A stretch of DNA of 18,983 nt from an uncultured Clostridia bacterium (GTDB lineage Bacteria > Bacillota > Clostridia > Christensenellales > CAG-138), in assembly GCA_937915925.1 (NCBI GenBank), contig CALGGM010000219.1, positions 1 to 18,983 of the forward strand. Direction: 5' to 3'. Position numbers and translations under genes: made by a program. Positions 6,271 through 13,593 of the stretch are shown here, piece after piece; positions within the stretch are counted from its first letter, which is position 1, and every line of letters begins with the position of its first letter. A model generated the notes under the pieces. The model saw only the letters and a program-made list of their open reading frames with translations. It was not told the DNA's origin and ran no database searches.

Positions 6271-8118
6271 ATGCCGGGACCGATGGGCGGCGGTTTGGGG
6301 CCGCGCGGGTTTCTGACCGACGAAGAAAAACAAAACGTACCGAAAGTAACGGGAAAGCTTCTTTTACGGATCCTTTCCTATCTGAAACCGTACTGGTTCC
6401 AGTTCCTGCTCGTGTTCCTGGCGATCCTCGTCTCCGCGGGCGTGGGGCTGCTGCCGAGCATCATCACGGGAAAGATCGTGGACGAAGCGCTCGTCGGGCG
6501 CGATATGTCGCTGCTTTTAAAGCTTCTGCTTGCGGCGTTTATCACGCTGACCGCGTCCGAGGTCATCGGCGTTCTCGAAAGCTACATCAACGCGTGGATC
6601 TCGAACCGCATCATCTTCGACATGAAGAACCAGATGTACGGGCATCTGCAGTCCATGCCGCACGCGTTCTTCACAAGCGAAAAGCAGGGCGACATCATCA
6701 CCCGCATGAACACCGATATCAGCGGCGTAAGCTCCGTGATTTCGGGTACGCTCAGTAGCATTGTCAGCAACATCGCCGTCGTGGTCACCACGCTTGTCGC
6801 GCTGTTTACGATGAGCTGGCAGCTTGCGCTGGTCGGCATCGTGGTGATCCCGCTTCTCATCATCCCGACGCGCTCGGCAGGCAGAACGCGCTGGAAGCTG
6901 CTCTCCGAGAGTCAGGCGAAGAACGACGAGATGAACCAGCTCGTCAACGAAACGCTGTCGGTTTCGGGCTCGCTTCTTGTCAAGCTGTTCGCAAAGGAGA
7001 AGCGCGAGATGAAGCGCTTCACGCAGGTGAACGAGGAGGTCACGGCGCTTGCCATGAAGGAACAGCGCAGCGGCAAGTGGTTCCACGTTCTGATGGGCAT
7101 GTTCTCGCAGATCGGTCCGCTTCTCATCTACTTCGCGGGCGGGTACTTCATCATCGCGAAATCCGACCCGACGCTGACCGTCGGTACGATCACCGCGAGC
7201 GTCGCGCTCATCAACCGGCTCTATCGCCCGATCCAGTCGCTATTGAACATCCATGTGGACTTCACGCGCTCGCTTGCGCTGTTCACGCGTATCTTCGATT
7301 ACTTCGACATGGTCCCCGCGATCCGGCAGCCGGAGCACGCGCGCCGTCCGATCATCAAGAACGCGGACATCCGCTACGAGCATGTGGCGTTCTCGTATTC
7401 CGAGGATAAGCCGCTTCTGACCGACATCGACTTTACCGTGCCCGCAGGCAAGATGTACGCGATCGTGGGACCCTCCGGCTCCGGCAAGAGCACGATCGTG
7501 AACCTTCTCCCCCGCCTCTACGACGTGAACGAGGGCTGCGTGAAGATCGGCGACACCGACGTGCGCGACATCGACCTTGAATATCTTCGCCGCAGCATCG
7601 GCGTGGTTACGCAGGACTCGTACCTGTTCAACGGCACGATCCGCGAAAACCTGCTCTATGCCAAGGAGACCGCAACCGACGATGAGCTGATCGCGGCGTT
7701 GAAGAGCGCGAACCTCGAGGACTTTCTGGAGAACCAACCCGATGGGCTCGACACCGTCGTGGGCAACCGCGGGCTGAAGCTGTCCGGCGGCGAGAAGCAG
7801 CGGCTCTCGATCGCGCGGATCATCCTCAAAAACCCGCGCATCCTGATCCTCGACGAGGCGACCTCGGCGCTCGACTCGATCTCGGAGACCGCGATTCAGG
7901 ACGCGTTGGAACGGCTGATGCAGGGACGCACGTCGATCGTGATCGCGCACCGGCTTTCGACGATCCTCATGGCGGACCGCATCCTTGTCGTGTGCGACGG
8001 CAAGATCACCGAGCAGGGCACGCACGACAGTCTGCTTGCGTTAAACGGCGTCTATCGCGAGCTCTATGAAACGCAATTCCGCAAGGTCATCGAGCGCGAA
8101 GCCGAGAACGCGGAATAA
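6271..8118 (+). CDS. ABC exporter, fused membrane and ATPase domains (MsbA/LmrA/MdlB type)
   Basis: A 615-residue half-transporter expected to form a homodimer in the cytoplasmic membrane and export a lipophilic compound or drug; substrate unknown. Residues about 40-340 form the six-helix type I exporter domain, for example FQFLLVFLAILVSAGVGLLPSIITG and the IITRMNTDI coupling region. The ATPase domain has Walker A GPSGSGKST at 400-408, signature LSGGEKQR at 504-511, Walker B ILILDE at 524-529 with D-loop SALD, and switch H560. All key residues are intact. A glycine-rich start, MPGPMGGGLGPRGF, is common in clostridial exporters of this type. The ATG at 6271 follows AAAGGAA; the in-frame TTG at 6217 has no ribosome site. 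It stands alone, with a terminator at 8137-8162. Confidence 0.92.
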   Translation: MPGPMGGGLGPRGFLTDEEKQNVPKVTGKLLLRILSYLKPYWFQFLLVFLAILVSAGVGLLPSIITGKIVDEALVGRDMSLLLKLLLAAFITLTASEVIGVLESYINAWISNRIIFDMKNQMYGHLQSMPHAFFTSEKQGDIITRMNTDISGVSSVISGTLSSIVSNIAVVVTTLVALFTMSWQLALVGIVVIPLLIIPTRSAGRTRWKLLSESQAKNDEMNQLVNETLSVSGSLLVKLFAKEKREMKRFTQVNEEVTALAMKEQRSGKWFHVLMGMFSQIGPLLIYFAGGYFIIAKSDPTLTVGTITASVALINRLYRPIQSLLNIHVDFTRSLALFTRIFDYFDMVPAIRQPEHARRPIIKNADIRYEHVAFSYSEDKPLLTDIDFTVPAGKMYAIVGPSGSGKSTIVNLLPRLYDVNEGCVKIGDTDVRDIDLEYLRRSIGVVTQDSYLFNGTIRENLLYAKETATDDELIAALKSANLEDFLENQPDGLDTVVGNRGLKLSGGEKQRLSIARIILKNPRILILDEATSALDSISETAIQDALERLMQGRTSIVIAHRLSTILMADRILVVCDGKITEQGTHDSLLALNGVYRELYETQFRKVIEREAENAE

Positions 8119-8136
8119 CAAATCAATCGTCTTTTT

Positions 8137-8162
8137 AAGCCCCATTTTGAAGGGGGCTTTTT
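8137..8162 (+). terminator. Intrinsic terminator after the ABC exporter
   Basis: AAGCCCC pairs with GGGGCTT around a loop of about 9 nt, followed by a short T run (8158-8162). It begins 18 nt after the stop codon. Confidence 0.8.
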
Positions 8163-8172
8163 ATGTGCAGCC

Positions 8173-8381
8173 AAAGCCTCCCTTGTGTAAAGGGAGGTGG
8201 CGGGCGAAGCCCGACGGAGGGATTGTCTCTTTCAACTACCCTTTCGTCAGCCTTCGGCTGCCGTATCACACTCCGCTTCGCTTCGTTACATAACATGGAA
8301 TTCGCACGCTTCCCGCGCGTAACATGGTGCCGTCGCGCGTTACTCGCGCGTCGCCATCTCTTCCCTGACAAGGGAAGGCAG
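8173..8381. repeat. MITE-like interspersed element with hairpin ends
   Basis: The left end, AAAGCCTCCCTTGTGTAAAG followed by GGAGGTGGCG, and the reverse complement of the right end, CTGCCTTCCCTTGTCAGGG, form an imperfect terminal inverted repeat. Each end also folds on itself (CCTCCCTT with AAAGGGAGG; TTCCCTGACAAGGGAA). The interior is rich in short GCGCG and GTAACATG repeats and has no supported gene. This pattern, including GGAGG.GG.GGCGAAGCC.ACGGAGGGATTG, is familiar from intergenic repeats of Clostridia, an assignment made from memory. It occupies most of the gap between the exporter and the symporter promoter. Confidence 0.6.
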
Positions 8382-8390
8382 AATGTTACC

Positions 8391-8417
8391 CGTAGGGGCG
8401 GATATCATCCGCCCGCT
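8391..8417. repeat. Short GTAGGGGCG hairpin repeat
   Basis: GTAGGGGCGGAT-ATCATCCGCCCG folds as GGGCGGAT-like complementary arms (GGCGGAT with ATCCGCC). A second element of the same design lies at 18902-18928 in the opposite orientation. Such GTAGGGGCG palindromes are common in intergenic DNA of gut Clostridia (from memory). Confidence 0.5.
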
Positions 8418-8486
8418 CCAAGCAGTGAAGCAAGCATAATATCCCTGATTTTACACGGATTTTACGGCGTAAACGTTTGCCCTCGG

Positions 8487-8515
8487 TTGCGTTCCGACGA
8501 CGCTTCTGTTACGAT
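8487..8515 (+). promoter_or_regulatory. Probable sigma-A promoter of the Na/Pi symporter gene
   Basis: TTGCGT (8487-8492) and TACGAT (8510-8515) lie 17 nt apart, 34 nt upstream of the start codon. Each box has four of the six consensus bases, so this is a moderate match. No Pho-box-like repeat was seen beside it. Confidence 0.55.
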
Positions 8516-8548
8516 AAAAGCAGGAGAATGTAAGGGAGGTTTGCCTGC

Positions 8549-10180
8549 ATGACGTTGGAAAACTGGCTGGGCATCATCGGCGGTATCGCGATCTTTTTGT
8601 TCGGCATCAAAATCATGGGAAGCGGCATCGAGCGGCTCGCCGGCGCAAAGCTCAAGTCGATCCTTGAAAAGCTGACCACGAACCGGTTTTTAGGGCTGTT
8701 CGTGGGACTTCTGATCACGGGAATCATCCAAAGCTCGAACGCGGTCTCGGTCATGACCGTCGGCTTCGTCAACGCCGGGCTGATGCCGCTTGACAACGCG
8801 GTCGGCGTCATCATGGGTGCGAACGTCGGCACCACGATCACGGGTCAGCTCATCGCGTTCAACATCGACACCTACGCGCCGATCCTCGCGTTTTCGGGCG
8901 TCATGCTGATGACGTTTTTAAAGAAGCGTCCATGGAACGACATCCTTTACGCTTTAACCGGTCTCGGGCTGCTGTTCATGGGCATGATGCTGATGAAGGA
9001 GCACATGCTGCATCTGCAGGACGAAGCGTGGTTTAGAAACCTGATTGCGAACCTTGAAAACCCGCTGCTTGCGGTGCTCGTCGGAACGATCATGACGATG
9101 CTTCTGCAGAGCGTTTCGGCGTCGGTCGGCGTGCTGCAGGCGATGGCGATGTCCGGCGCGCTCGGCGCGCATCCGCTGCAGATCGCGGTGTATCTGATCT
9201 GCGGACAGAACATCGGCTGCACCACCGTGACCGTGCTCGCCTCGATCGGCGGCACGAAGGATGCGAAGCGCACTGCCTGCATCCATGTGCTGTTCAACCT
9301 GTTCGCCTGCATCGTCTGCGTGATCCTTCTGCAGCTCTTCCCCGGCGTGATTGATCTCATCGAGCGCATCTCCGGCACGGTCAACGGCTCGCCGAACTAC
9401 ATGCAGCAGCTTGCGAACGCAAATACGTTTTTGAAGATCGGCGCAACGGTCATCATGTTCCCGCTGTCATCGCTTCTCATCAAGCTGTCCCGCGTCATCG
9501 TGCGCGGTGAGGACAAGCCCGACGGCAGGCGGCTTTTGCACATCACCGGCGGCAAGGACTTCGGCTCGTCGGTCACGGCGGTCGTCTCCGTGGAAAAGGA
9601 GACCGAGCGCATGTACGGCATCGCGCTGACGAACCTCAAAAAGGTCTACGCCGCACTGACCGCCCCGCGCAAGGGCGATCTTGACGGCATCAACGAAAAC
9701 GAGGAGACGCTTGACTTTTTGAACTCCGAGATCTCGAAGTACCTCGTGGAGATCAACCGCAACGGTCTCGGCGAATCCGACGCGCGATCGGTCGACCGTA
9801 TGCACCACGTCATCGTCGACTACGAGCGCATCGGCGACCACGCAAACAACATCGCGGGCTACATCGAGCATATGCGGGCGAGCAAGATGACCTTCTCCGA
9901 AGCCGCGATGGACGAGCTTGCGCCGCTGTTCTTGAAGGTGCTGAACATTGTCGAGGACGCGCACACCTGCATGCTGAGCCCCAAGGCGCATCCGCTTTCG
10001 AACATCGAGGAGCGCGAGCAGGAGGTCGACGATCTCGTCGATCTGTACGAGAACAACCACATCAAGCGCCTTACCGACGGGCTCTGCTCCGCTGAGATCG
10101 GCATGCTCTACGTCGAGGCGCTGACCGACCTCGAGCGTATCTCCGACCACGCGCTGAACATCGCCGAAGCTGGACAGTAA
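8549..10180 (+). CDS. Na+/phosphate symporter with C-terminal PhoU-like domain (NptA/YjbB family)
   Basis: Predicted sodium-coupled phosphate carrier of the cytoplasmic membrane, 543 residues. The two inverted Na/Pi repeats are visible as QSSNAVSVMTVGFVNAGLMP from residue 61 and QSVSASVGVLQAM from residue 187. Each is followed by a glycine-rich stretch (GVIMGANVGTTITGQ; YLICGQNIGCTTVTVLASIGG). Hydrophobic segments run from about 5 to 320. Residues about 350-540 form a PhoU-like helical domain with the repeated DYERIGDHANNIA and DLERISDHALNIAE metal-binding motifs. In this family either Na+-driven uptake or phosphate export has been proposed. The ATG at 8549 follows GGGAGGT by 8 nt. It is monocistronic; a repeat element and the convergent gdhA gene follow. 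Confidence 0.93.
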   Translation: MTLENWLGIIGGIAIFLFGIKIMGSGIERLAGAKLKSILEKLTTNRFLGLFVGLLITGIIQSSNAVSVMTVGFVNAGLMPLDNAVGVIMGANVGTTITGQLIAFNIDTYAPILAFSGVMLMTFLKKRPWNDILYALTGLGLLFMGMMLMKEHMLHLQDEAWFRNLIANLENPLLAVLVGTIMTMLLQSVSASVGVLQAMAMSGALGAHPLQIAVYLICGQNIGCTTVTVLASIGGTKDAKRTACIHVLFNLFACIVCVILLQLFPGVIDLIERISGTVNGSPNYMQQLANANTFLKIGATVIMFPLSSLLIKLSRVIVRGEDKPDGRRLLHITGGKDFGSSVTAVVSVEKETERMYGIALTNLKKVYAALTAPRKGDLDGINENEETLDFLNSEISKYLVEINRNGLGESDARSVDRMHHVIVDYERIGDHANNIAGYIEHMRASKMTFSEAAMDELAPLFLKVLNIVEDAHTCMLSPKAHPLSNIEEREQEVDDLVDLYENNHIKRLTDGLCSAEIGMLYVEALTDLERISDHALNIAEAGQ

Positions 10181-10199
10181 GAGATGAAGAAAAAAGAAA

Positions 10200-10331
10200 G
10201 GGGCTGTTAAGAAAGTCTCGAAATGTCATCCTGAGGAGCGTCAGCGACGAAGGATCTCCTAAAGGCTTGTGCTGTTTTTGGAGATTCTTCGCCTAAAGGC
10301 TCAGAATGACAGGACTTTCTTAACAGCTCCC
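10200..10331. repeat. 132-bp MITE-like palindromic element
   Basis: The outer ends GGGGCTGTTAAGAAAGTC (10200-10217) and GACTTTCTTAACAGCTCC (10313-10330) are inverted repeats differing by one small indel. Inside, TGTCATCCTGAG followed by GAAGGATCTCC mirrors GGAGATTCTTCG followed by CTCAGAATGACA. The core TGTCATCCTGAG...GAAGGATCTC is a widely scattered intergenic palindrome in Clostridia and other bacteria (from memory). It carries no coding frame and lies between the 3' ends of the symporter gene and gdhA. Confidence 0.75.
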
Positions 10332-10367
10332 CTGATCTTTTCTCTTTTCTCTCTTCTCTCTTCACTT

Positions 10368-10397
10368 AAAAAGGACTTCCCGAAGGAAGTCCTTTTT
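10368..10397. terminator. Bidirectional intrinsic terminator between symporter gene and gdhA
   Basis: AAAAAGGACTTCC-CGAA-GGAAGTCCTTTTT is a perfect stem with A and T flanks on both sides, so it can terminate both strands. On the minus (gdhA) strand the loop is UUCG. It lies 28 nt after the gdhA stop. A pure pyrimidine run precedes it at 10337-10363. Confidence 0.9.
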
Positions 10398-10425
10398 GAT
10401 TGGGAGATTGTATTGATCGCCGGGA

Positions 10426-11775
10426 TCAGACGATGCCCTGCGCCATCATGGCGTCTGCAACCTTCTTGAAGCCCGCGATGTTTGCGCCTGCAACGAGGTT
10501 GTAGCCGAGGCCGCACTCCTCCGCCGCTTCGACGGAAGCCTTGTGGATGTTGACCATGATGGTGTGCAGCTTCTCGTTGACTTCCTCTGCGCTCCATGCG
10601 AGACGCTCGGAGTTCTGACTCATTTCGAGACCGGAAACCGCAACGCCGCCCGCGTTGACCGCCTTGCTCGGAGCAACGATCATGTTCTTCTGATCCATCA
10701 GGAAGAACAGCGCGTCGTTCGTCGTGGGCATGTTCGCGACTTCGATGTAGTACTTGACGCCGTTTGCGACGATCTTCTCAGCGGAATCCATATGCACGTC
10801 GTTCTGCATTGCGCACGGCATGACGATGTCGACCTTGCGACCAAAGGGCTTCTCGCCCGGGAAGAACTCGACGCCGAACTTGTCCGCATAGTCCTGCACG
10901 CGGTTGCGGCGGGATGCGTTCATCTCGAGCATGTAGTTGATCTTCTCCTCGGTGACGACGCCGTCCGGATCGTAGATGTAGCCGTCCGGGCCGGAGAGCG
11001 TGACGACCTTTGCGCCGAGCTCCGCCGCCTTCTTGGTGACGCCCCATGCAACATTGCCGAAGCCGGAGACCGCGATGGTCTTGCCCGCGATCGTGTCGTT
11101 CTCATGCTTCAATACCTCGCAGAGATAGTAGACCGCGCCGTAGCCGGTTGCTTCCGGACGGATCAGCGAACCGCCGAAGGAAAGGCCCTTGCCGGTGAGA
11201 ACGCCGTTTTCAAACGCGTTGCGGATGCGCTTGTACTGACCGAACAGATAGCCGATCTCGCGTGCGCCGACGCCCATGTCGCCTGCCGGAACGTCCACGT
11301 TCGGACCGATGTGGCGATAAAGCTCGGTCATGAAGCTCTGGCAGAAACGCATGATTTCCGCATCGCTCTTGCCGGTGGGATCAAAGTCCGCGCCGCCCTT
11401 TGCGCCGCCCATCGGCAGCGAGGTCAGGCTGTTCTTGAAGGTCTGCTCGAAGCCGAGGAACTTCATGACGGACAGGTTGACATTCTTGTTGAAACGGAGG
11501 CCTCCCTTGTACGGTCCGATCGCGCCGTTGAACTGTACACGGAAACCGCGGTTCACACGAACTGCGCCTTGATCATCCACCCACGGCACGCGGAACTCGA
11601 TCACGCGCTCCGGCTCTACGATGCGCTCGAGAAGACCTGCCTTCTCATATTCGGGATGACGGGAAACGATGACTTCCAGGGATTTCAGAACTTCTTCAAC
11701 GGTCTGAAGGAATTCCGGTTCGTTCTTGTCGCGGCGTTCGACGTCCGCGAGGACACGTTCGATATAGCTGTTCAT
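10426..11775 (-). CDS. gdhA: NADP-type glutamate dehydrogenase
   Basis: Interconverts 2-oxoglutarate plus ammonium and glutamate in the cytoplasm; the hexameric bacterial class. The 449-residue length matches the family. Seen are FNGAIGPYKGGLRF at 82-95, the catalytic-lysine motif PMGGAKGGADFDP at 121-133 (K126), the acidic PAGDMGVG (D166) and the Rossmann motif SGFGNVAWG at 237-245. Cofactor preference is inferred from overall resemblance to the anabolic NADP enzymes, not from a decisive residue. The ATG at 11775 follows GGAGGAG; the frame extends upstream to 11898 but that would cross the promoter. It has its own promoter at 11821-11849, and an array of 11-bp repeats lies further upstream, which may affect this gene or the divergent lipoproteins. 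Confidence 0.96.
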   Translation of the reverse strand: MNSYIERVLADVERRDKNEPEFLQTVEEVLKSLEVIVSRHPEYEKAGLLERIVEPERVIEFRVPWVDDQGAVRVNRGFRVQFNGAIGPYKGGLRFNKNVNLSVMKFLGFEQTFKNSLTSLPMGGAKGGADFDPTGKSDAEIMRFCQSFMTELYRHIGPNVDVPAGDMGVGAREIGYLFGQYKRIRNAFENGVLTGKGLSFGGSLIRPEATGYGAVYYLCEVLKHENDTIAGKTIAVSGFGNVAWGVTKKAAELGAKVVTLSGPDGYIYDPDGVVTEEKINYMLEMNASRRNRVQDYADKFGVEFFPGEKPFGRKVDIVMPCAMQNDVHMDSAEKIVANGVKYYIEVANMPTTNDALFFLMDQKNMIVAPSKAVNAGGVAVSGLEMSQNSERLAWSAEEVNEKLHTIMVNIHKASVEAAEECGLGYNLVAGANIAGFKKVADAMMAQGIV

Positions 11776-11820
11776 AGCTCCTCCGAAATTTGAATTTTTT
11801 GGGATGGACCCAACAGCTTC

Positions 11821-11849
11821 ATGATACCCACTTTGCCAGCAAAAGTCAA
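11821..11849 (-). promoter_or_regulatory. Sigma-A promoter of gdhA
   Basis: On the minus strand TTGACT (11844-11849), a 17-nt spacer and TATCAT (11821-11826). The leader of about 40 nt contains GGGTCCATCCC, a short palindrome. Confidence 0.8.
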
Positions 11850-11906
11850 CCGAGCGACACGCCGAAAACCGCATAAATACACAATATATTTTTTGCACGC
11901 CGCGTT

Positions 11907-11950
11907 TTACAACTCTGTTACAACCCTCTTACAACTCGGTTACAATTCGG
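11907..11950 (+). promoter_or_regulatory. Four tandem 11-bp repeats, probable response-regulator operator
   Basis: Four uninterrupted copies of an 11-bp unit starting TTACAA at 11907, 11918, 11929 and 11940: TTACAACTCTG, TTACAACCCTC, TTACAACTCGG and TTACAATTCGG. The TTACAA half is invariant and the other 5 bp drift, as expected for a protein-bound core on one helix face per turn. The spacing matches direct-repeat boxes of OmpR/PhoB-family regulators such as PhoP. The array ends 14 bp before a TAGCAT -10-like hexamer (11965-11970), where a -35 would lie, which suggests an activator-dependent promoter for the downstream lipoprotein genes. No regulator gene is in the window. Confidence 0.6.
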
Positions 11951-11964
11951 ACGCATTTTGATGG

Positions 11965-11970
11965 TAGCAT
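11965..11970 (+). promoter_or_regulatory. Possible -10 box of the lipoprotein operon
   Basis: TAGCAT matches TATAAT at the first two and last two positions. No consensus -35 lies 17 nt upstream; the last TTACAA repeat is 19 nt away. This fits a promoter driven from the repeat array. Confidence 0.4.
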
Positions 11971-11980
11971 GTTCCTATCG

Positions 11981-11999
11981 GGACGGGCATTGCCCGTCC
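11981..11999 (+). repeat. Leader hairpin, copy 1
   Basis: GGACGGGC-ATT-GCCCGTCC is a perfect 8-bp stem 31 nt before the first lipoprotein start. It is followed by GCCGCAGC. The same layout recurs at 13544-13562 before the second lipoprotein gene. Confidence 0.6.
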
Positions 12000-12029
12000 G
12001 CCGCAGCGAACAAAAACGGAGGTATAAAA

Positions 12030-13535
12030 ATGAAACGAATCGCAATTGTATTATCTGCGTTGCTTCTTCTCTGCGCGTGTCTGCCGACGCCGGAAACGGA
12101 CGCGGTCAAGCAAAAGGACACGAACGTGCTGATCGACACGGTGCTTTCGGAACAGGAAAAAGCCGAGGCGGATATTCCATCCGCGCCGGTAAAAGCGCAG
12201 TTTCCGGAACGGTTTCAGTTTGACGCGTATACGGATATCAAAAACGTACATATTGCTGTAGACGTACCGCTGCGCATATTTTCGGACGGCGGGTTCCCGC
12301 TCGTACGTGTGGAGCGCACAGGGATCGACGTCAAGGACCAGTACGAAATGATCAAGCGCTGCTTCGGCACCGATCAGCTGTATATCTGGCAGAAGCGTCG
12401 GCTCACCAAGAAGGAGGTCGCGGAGCGCATCGTGACCCTGCAGGAATGGGAAGCGACCGCAGAGCAGCGGCACAGGGAGTGGGAAGGCACCGAGGAGGAT
12501 TGGGAGTTTGTTGTAAATCAATTTCACAATGAGCTCGAAGCGCTGCAGGAGCAGTTTCGCACGATGACCGACGACGAGGAGCAGGCGCCGTTTGCGAAAT
12601 GGGACGGTTCGCCGTGTCCCGCAGGCGAGGTGTATTACATCGTCTCCGATCCGTACGAGACCGGCAATGCGCTTCCGCCGATGGACCTTGCCAACGCGGA
12701 GGTGGATACGAATCATTCGTATCCGTTTATCCGCTATACAAACATGTGGTGGGACACACCGGTCATCGAAACGCTCAAGGACATCACCGAGAGCACCAAA
12801 CGCATTCCCAAAGAGGAGTATCATTTGAAGCAGAACGGCGCTTCGATCAGCGCGCAGGACGCCATCGACAAGGCGCTGCAGATCGTGGACGGCTTCGGAA
12901 CCTTCGATGCGATCGATGTGCAGTGGTGCAACGACGCGGATCTGGACGGCGACGCCAGAGGCGAGGTGCATCACTGGTACTATGCCGTGCGGCTTTCGCG
13001 CGTTTATGAAGGCGCATGCACAACGACCTGCGCGATGTGGTGTTCCAACAGCGAGGATGACAATGCCGAGGAACAGCAGGATTATTTTGCCGCAAATTGG
13101 AGCGATGAGGTAATCCGCGCGCTCGTCGACCGCGACGGAACGCTTCTTGGCTTTGACTGGAGAGGCAAGCTGAAGCCGACCGAAGTGCTCTCTGCGAATA
13201 CCCCACTGCTTTCCTATGACGAGATTACAGAGATTCTCAAGGCGCAGGTAAATCGCGTCTTTTCCTGGGACGATCATCAGGACGGAACGCTTGTGATCGA
13301 CGACGTACAGCTTGGGCTGATGCGCATCCGCGAGAAAAACAATATGGAATCGGGTCTGCTTGTGCCCGTTTGGTACTTCACCGGCGCGTTTGTCTACGCG
13401 GATCGGTACGCCGAGGCGCGTCTGAAAGAAGGCTTTTCCGAGCATCAGGCGCATCAGCAGGACTACTATGATTTTCCCCTGCTCGTCATCAACGCCATCG
13501 ACGGCAGCATCATCGACCCATGGCTTGGGTATTGA
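12030..13535 (+). CDS. DUF6034-like lipoprotein, first of a tandem pair
   Basis: Predicted surface lipoprotein of 501 residues, function unknown. The start MKRIAIVLSALLLLCACLPTPE has a basic N-terminus, a hydrophobic core and a lipobox-like LCAC, so the lipid-bearing residue should be Cys17. The mature part begins with PTPE..AVKQKDT, which resembles the opening of DUF6034 proteins of Clostridia (recalled, not searched). A coiled, charged stretch lies near 115-185, and the protein ends with LLVINAIDGSIIDPWLGY. It is a clear paralogue of the next gene: both share DVP...SDG.FPL.RVER, a GTD motif, a repeated SIS..DAID segment and the same C-terminal ending. The ATG at 12030 follows ACGGAGGT; the frame opens at 11958 but has no ribosome site. 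Confidence 0.8.
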   Translation: MKRIAIVLSALLLLCACLPTPETDAVKQKDTNVLIDTVLSEQEKAEADIPSAPVKAQFPERFQFDAYTDIKNVHIAVDVPLRIFSDGGFPLVRVERTGIDVKDQYEMIKRCFGTDQLYIWQKRRLTKKEVAERIVTLQEWEATAEQRHREWEGTEEDWEFVVNQFHNELEALQEQFRTMTDDEEQAPFAKWDGSPCPAGEVYYIVSDPYETGNALPPMDLANAEVDTNHSYPFIRYTNMWWDTPVIETLKDITESTKRIPKEEYHLKQNGASISAQDAIDKALQIVDGFGTFDAIDVQWCNDADLDGDARGEVHHWYYAVRLSRVYEGACTTTCAMWCSNSEDDNAEEQQDYFAANWSDEVIRALVDRDGTLLGFDWRGKLKPTEVLSANTPLLSYDEITEILKAQVNRVFSWDDHQDGTLVIDDVQLGLMRIREKNNMESGLLVPVWYFTGAFVYADRYAEARLKEGFSEHQAHQQDYYDFPLLVINAIDGSIIDPWLGY

Positions 13536-13543
13536 GACAGCAC

Positions 13544-13562
13544 GGACCGGCTTTGCCCGTCC
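13544..13562 (+). repeat. Leader hairpin, copy 2
   Basis: GGACCGGC-TTT-GCCCGTCC forms the same 8-bp stem as copy 1 with one C-C mismatch. From TGCCCGTCCGCCGCAGC through the ribosome site into the signal peptide the two leaders are near-identical, so it belongs to the duplicated segment. Confidence 0.6.
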
Positions 13563-13593
13563 GCCGCAGCAAACAAACAACGGAGGTATTAAA

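Noticed and set aside
8163..8552. Short open frames of 75-129 codons in the repeat region before the symporter gene.
   Set aside because: They follow the repeat's GC-rich palindromes on both strands, lack ribosome sites and overlap the terminator or promoter.
12051..13580. 509-codon open frame antisense to the first lipoprotein, with a similar 478-codon frame (13615-15051) antisense to the second.
   Set aside because: These are shadows of GC-rich codon use. They lack ribosome sites, their products are Arg/Val/His-rich low-complexity chains, and they are fully contained over well-supported genes.
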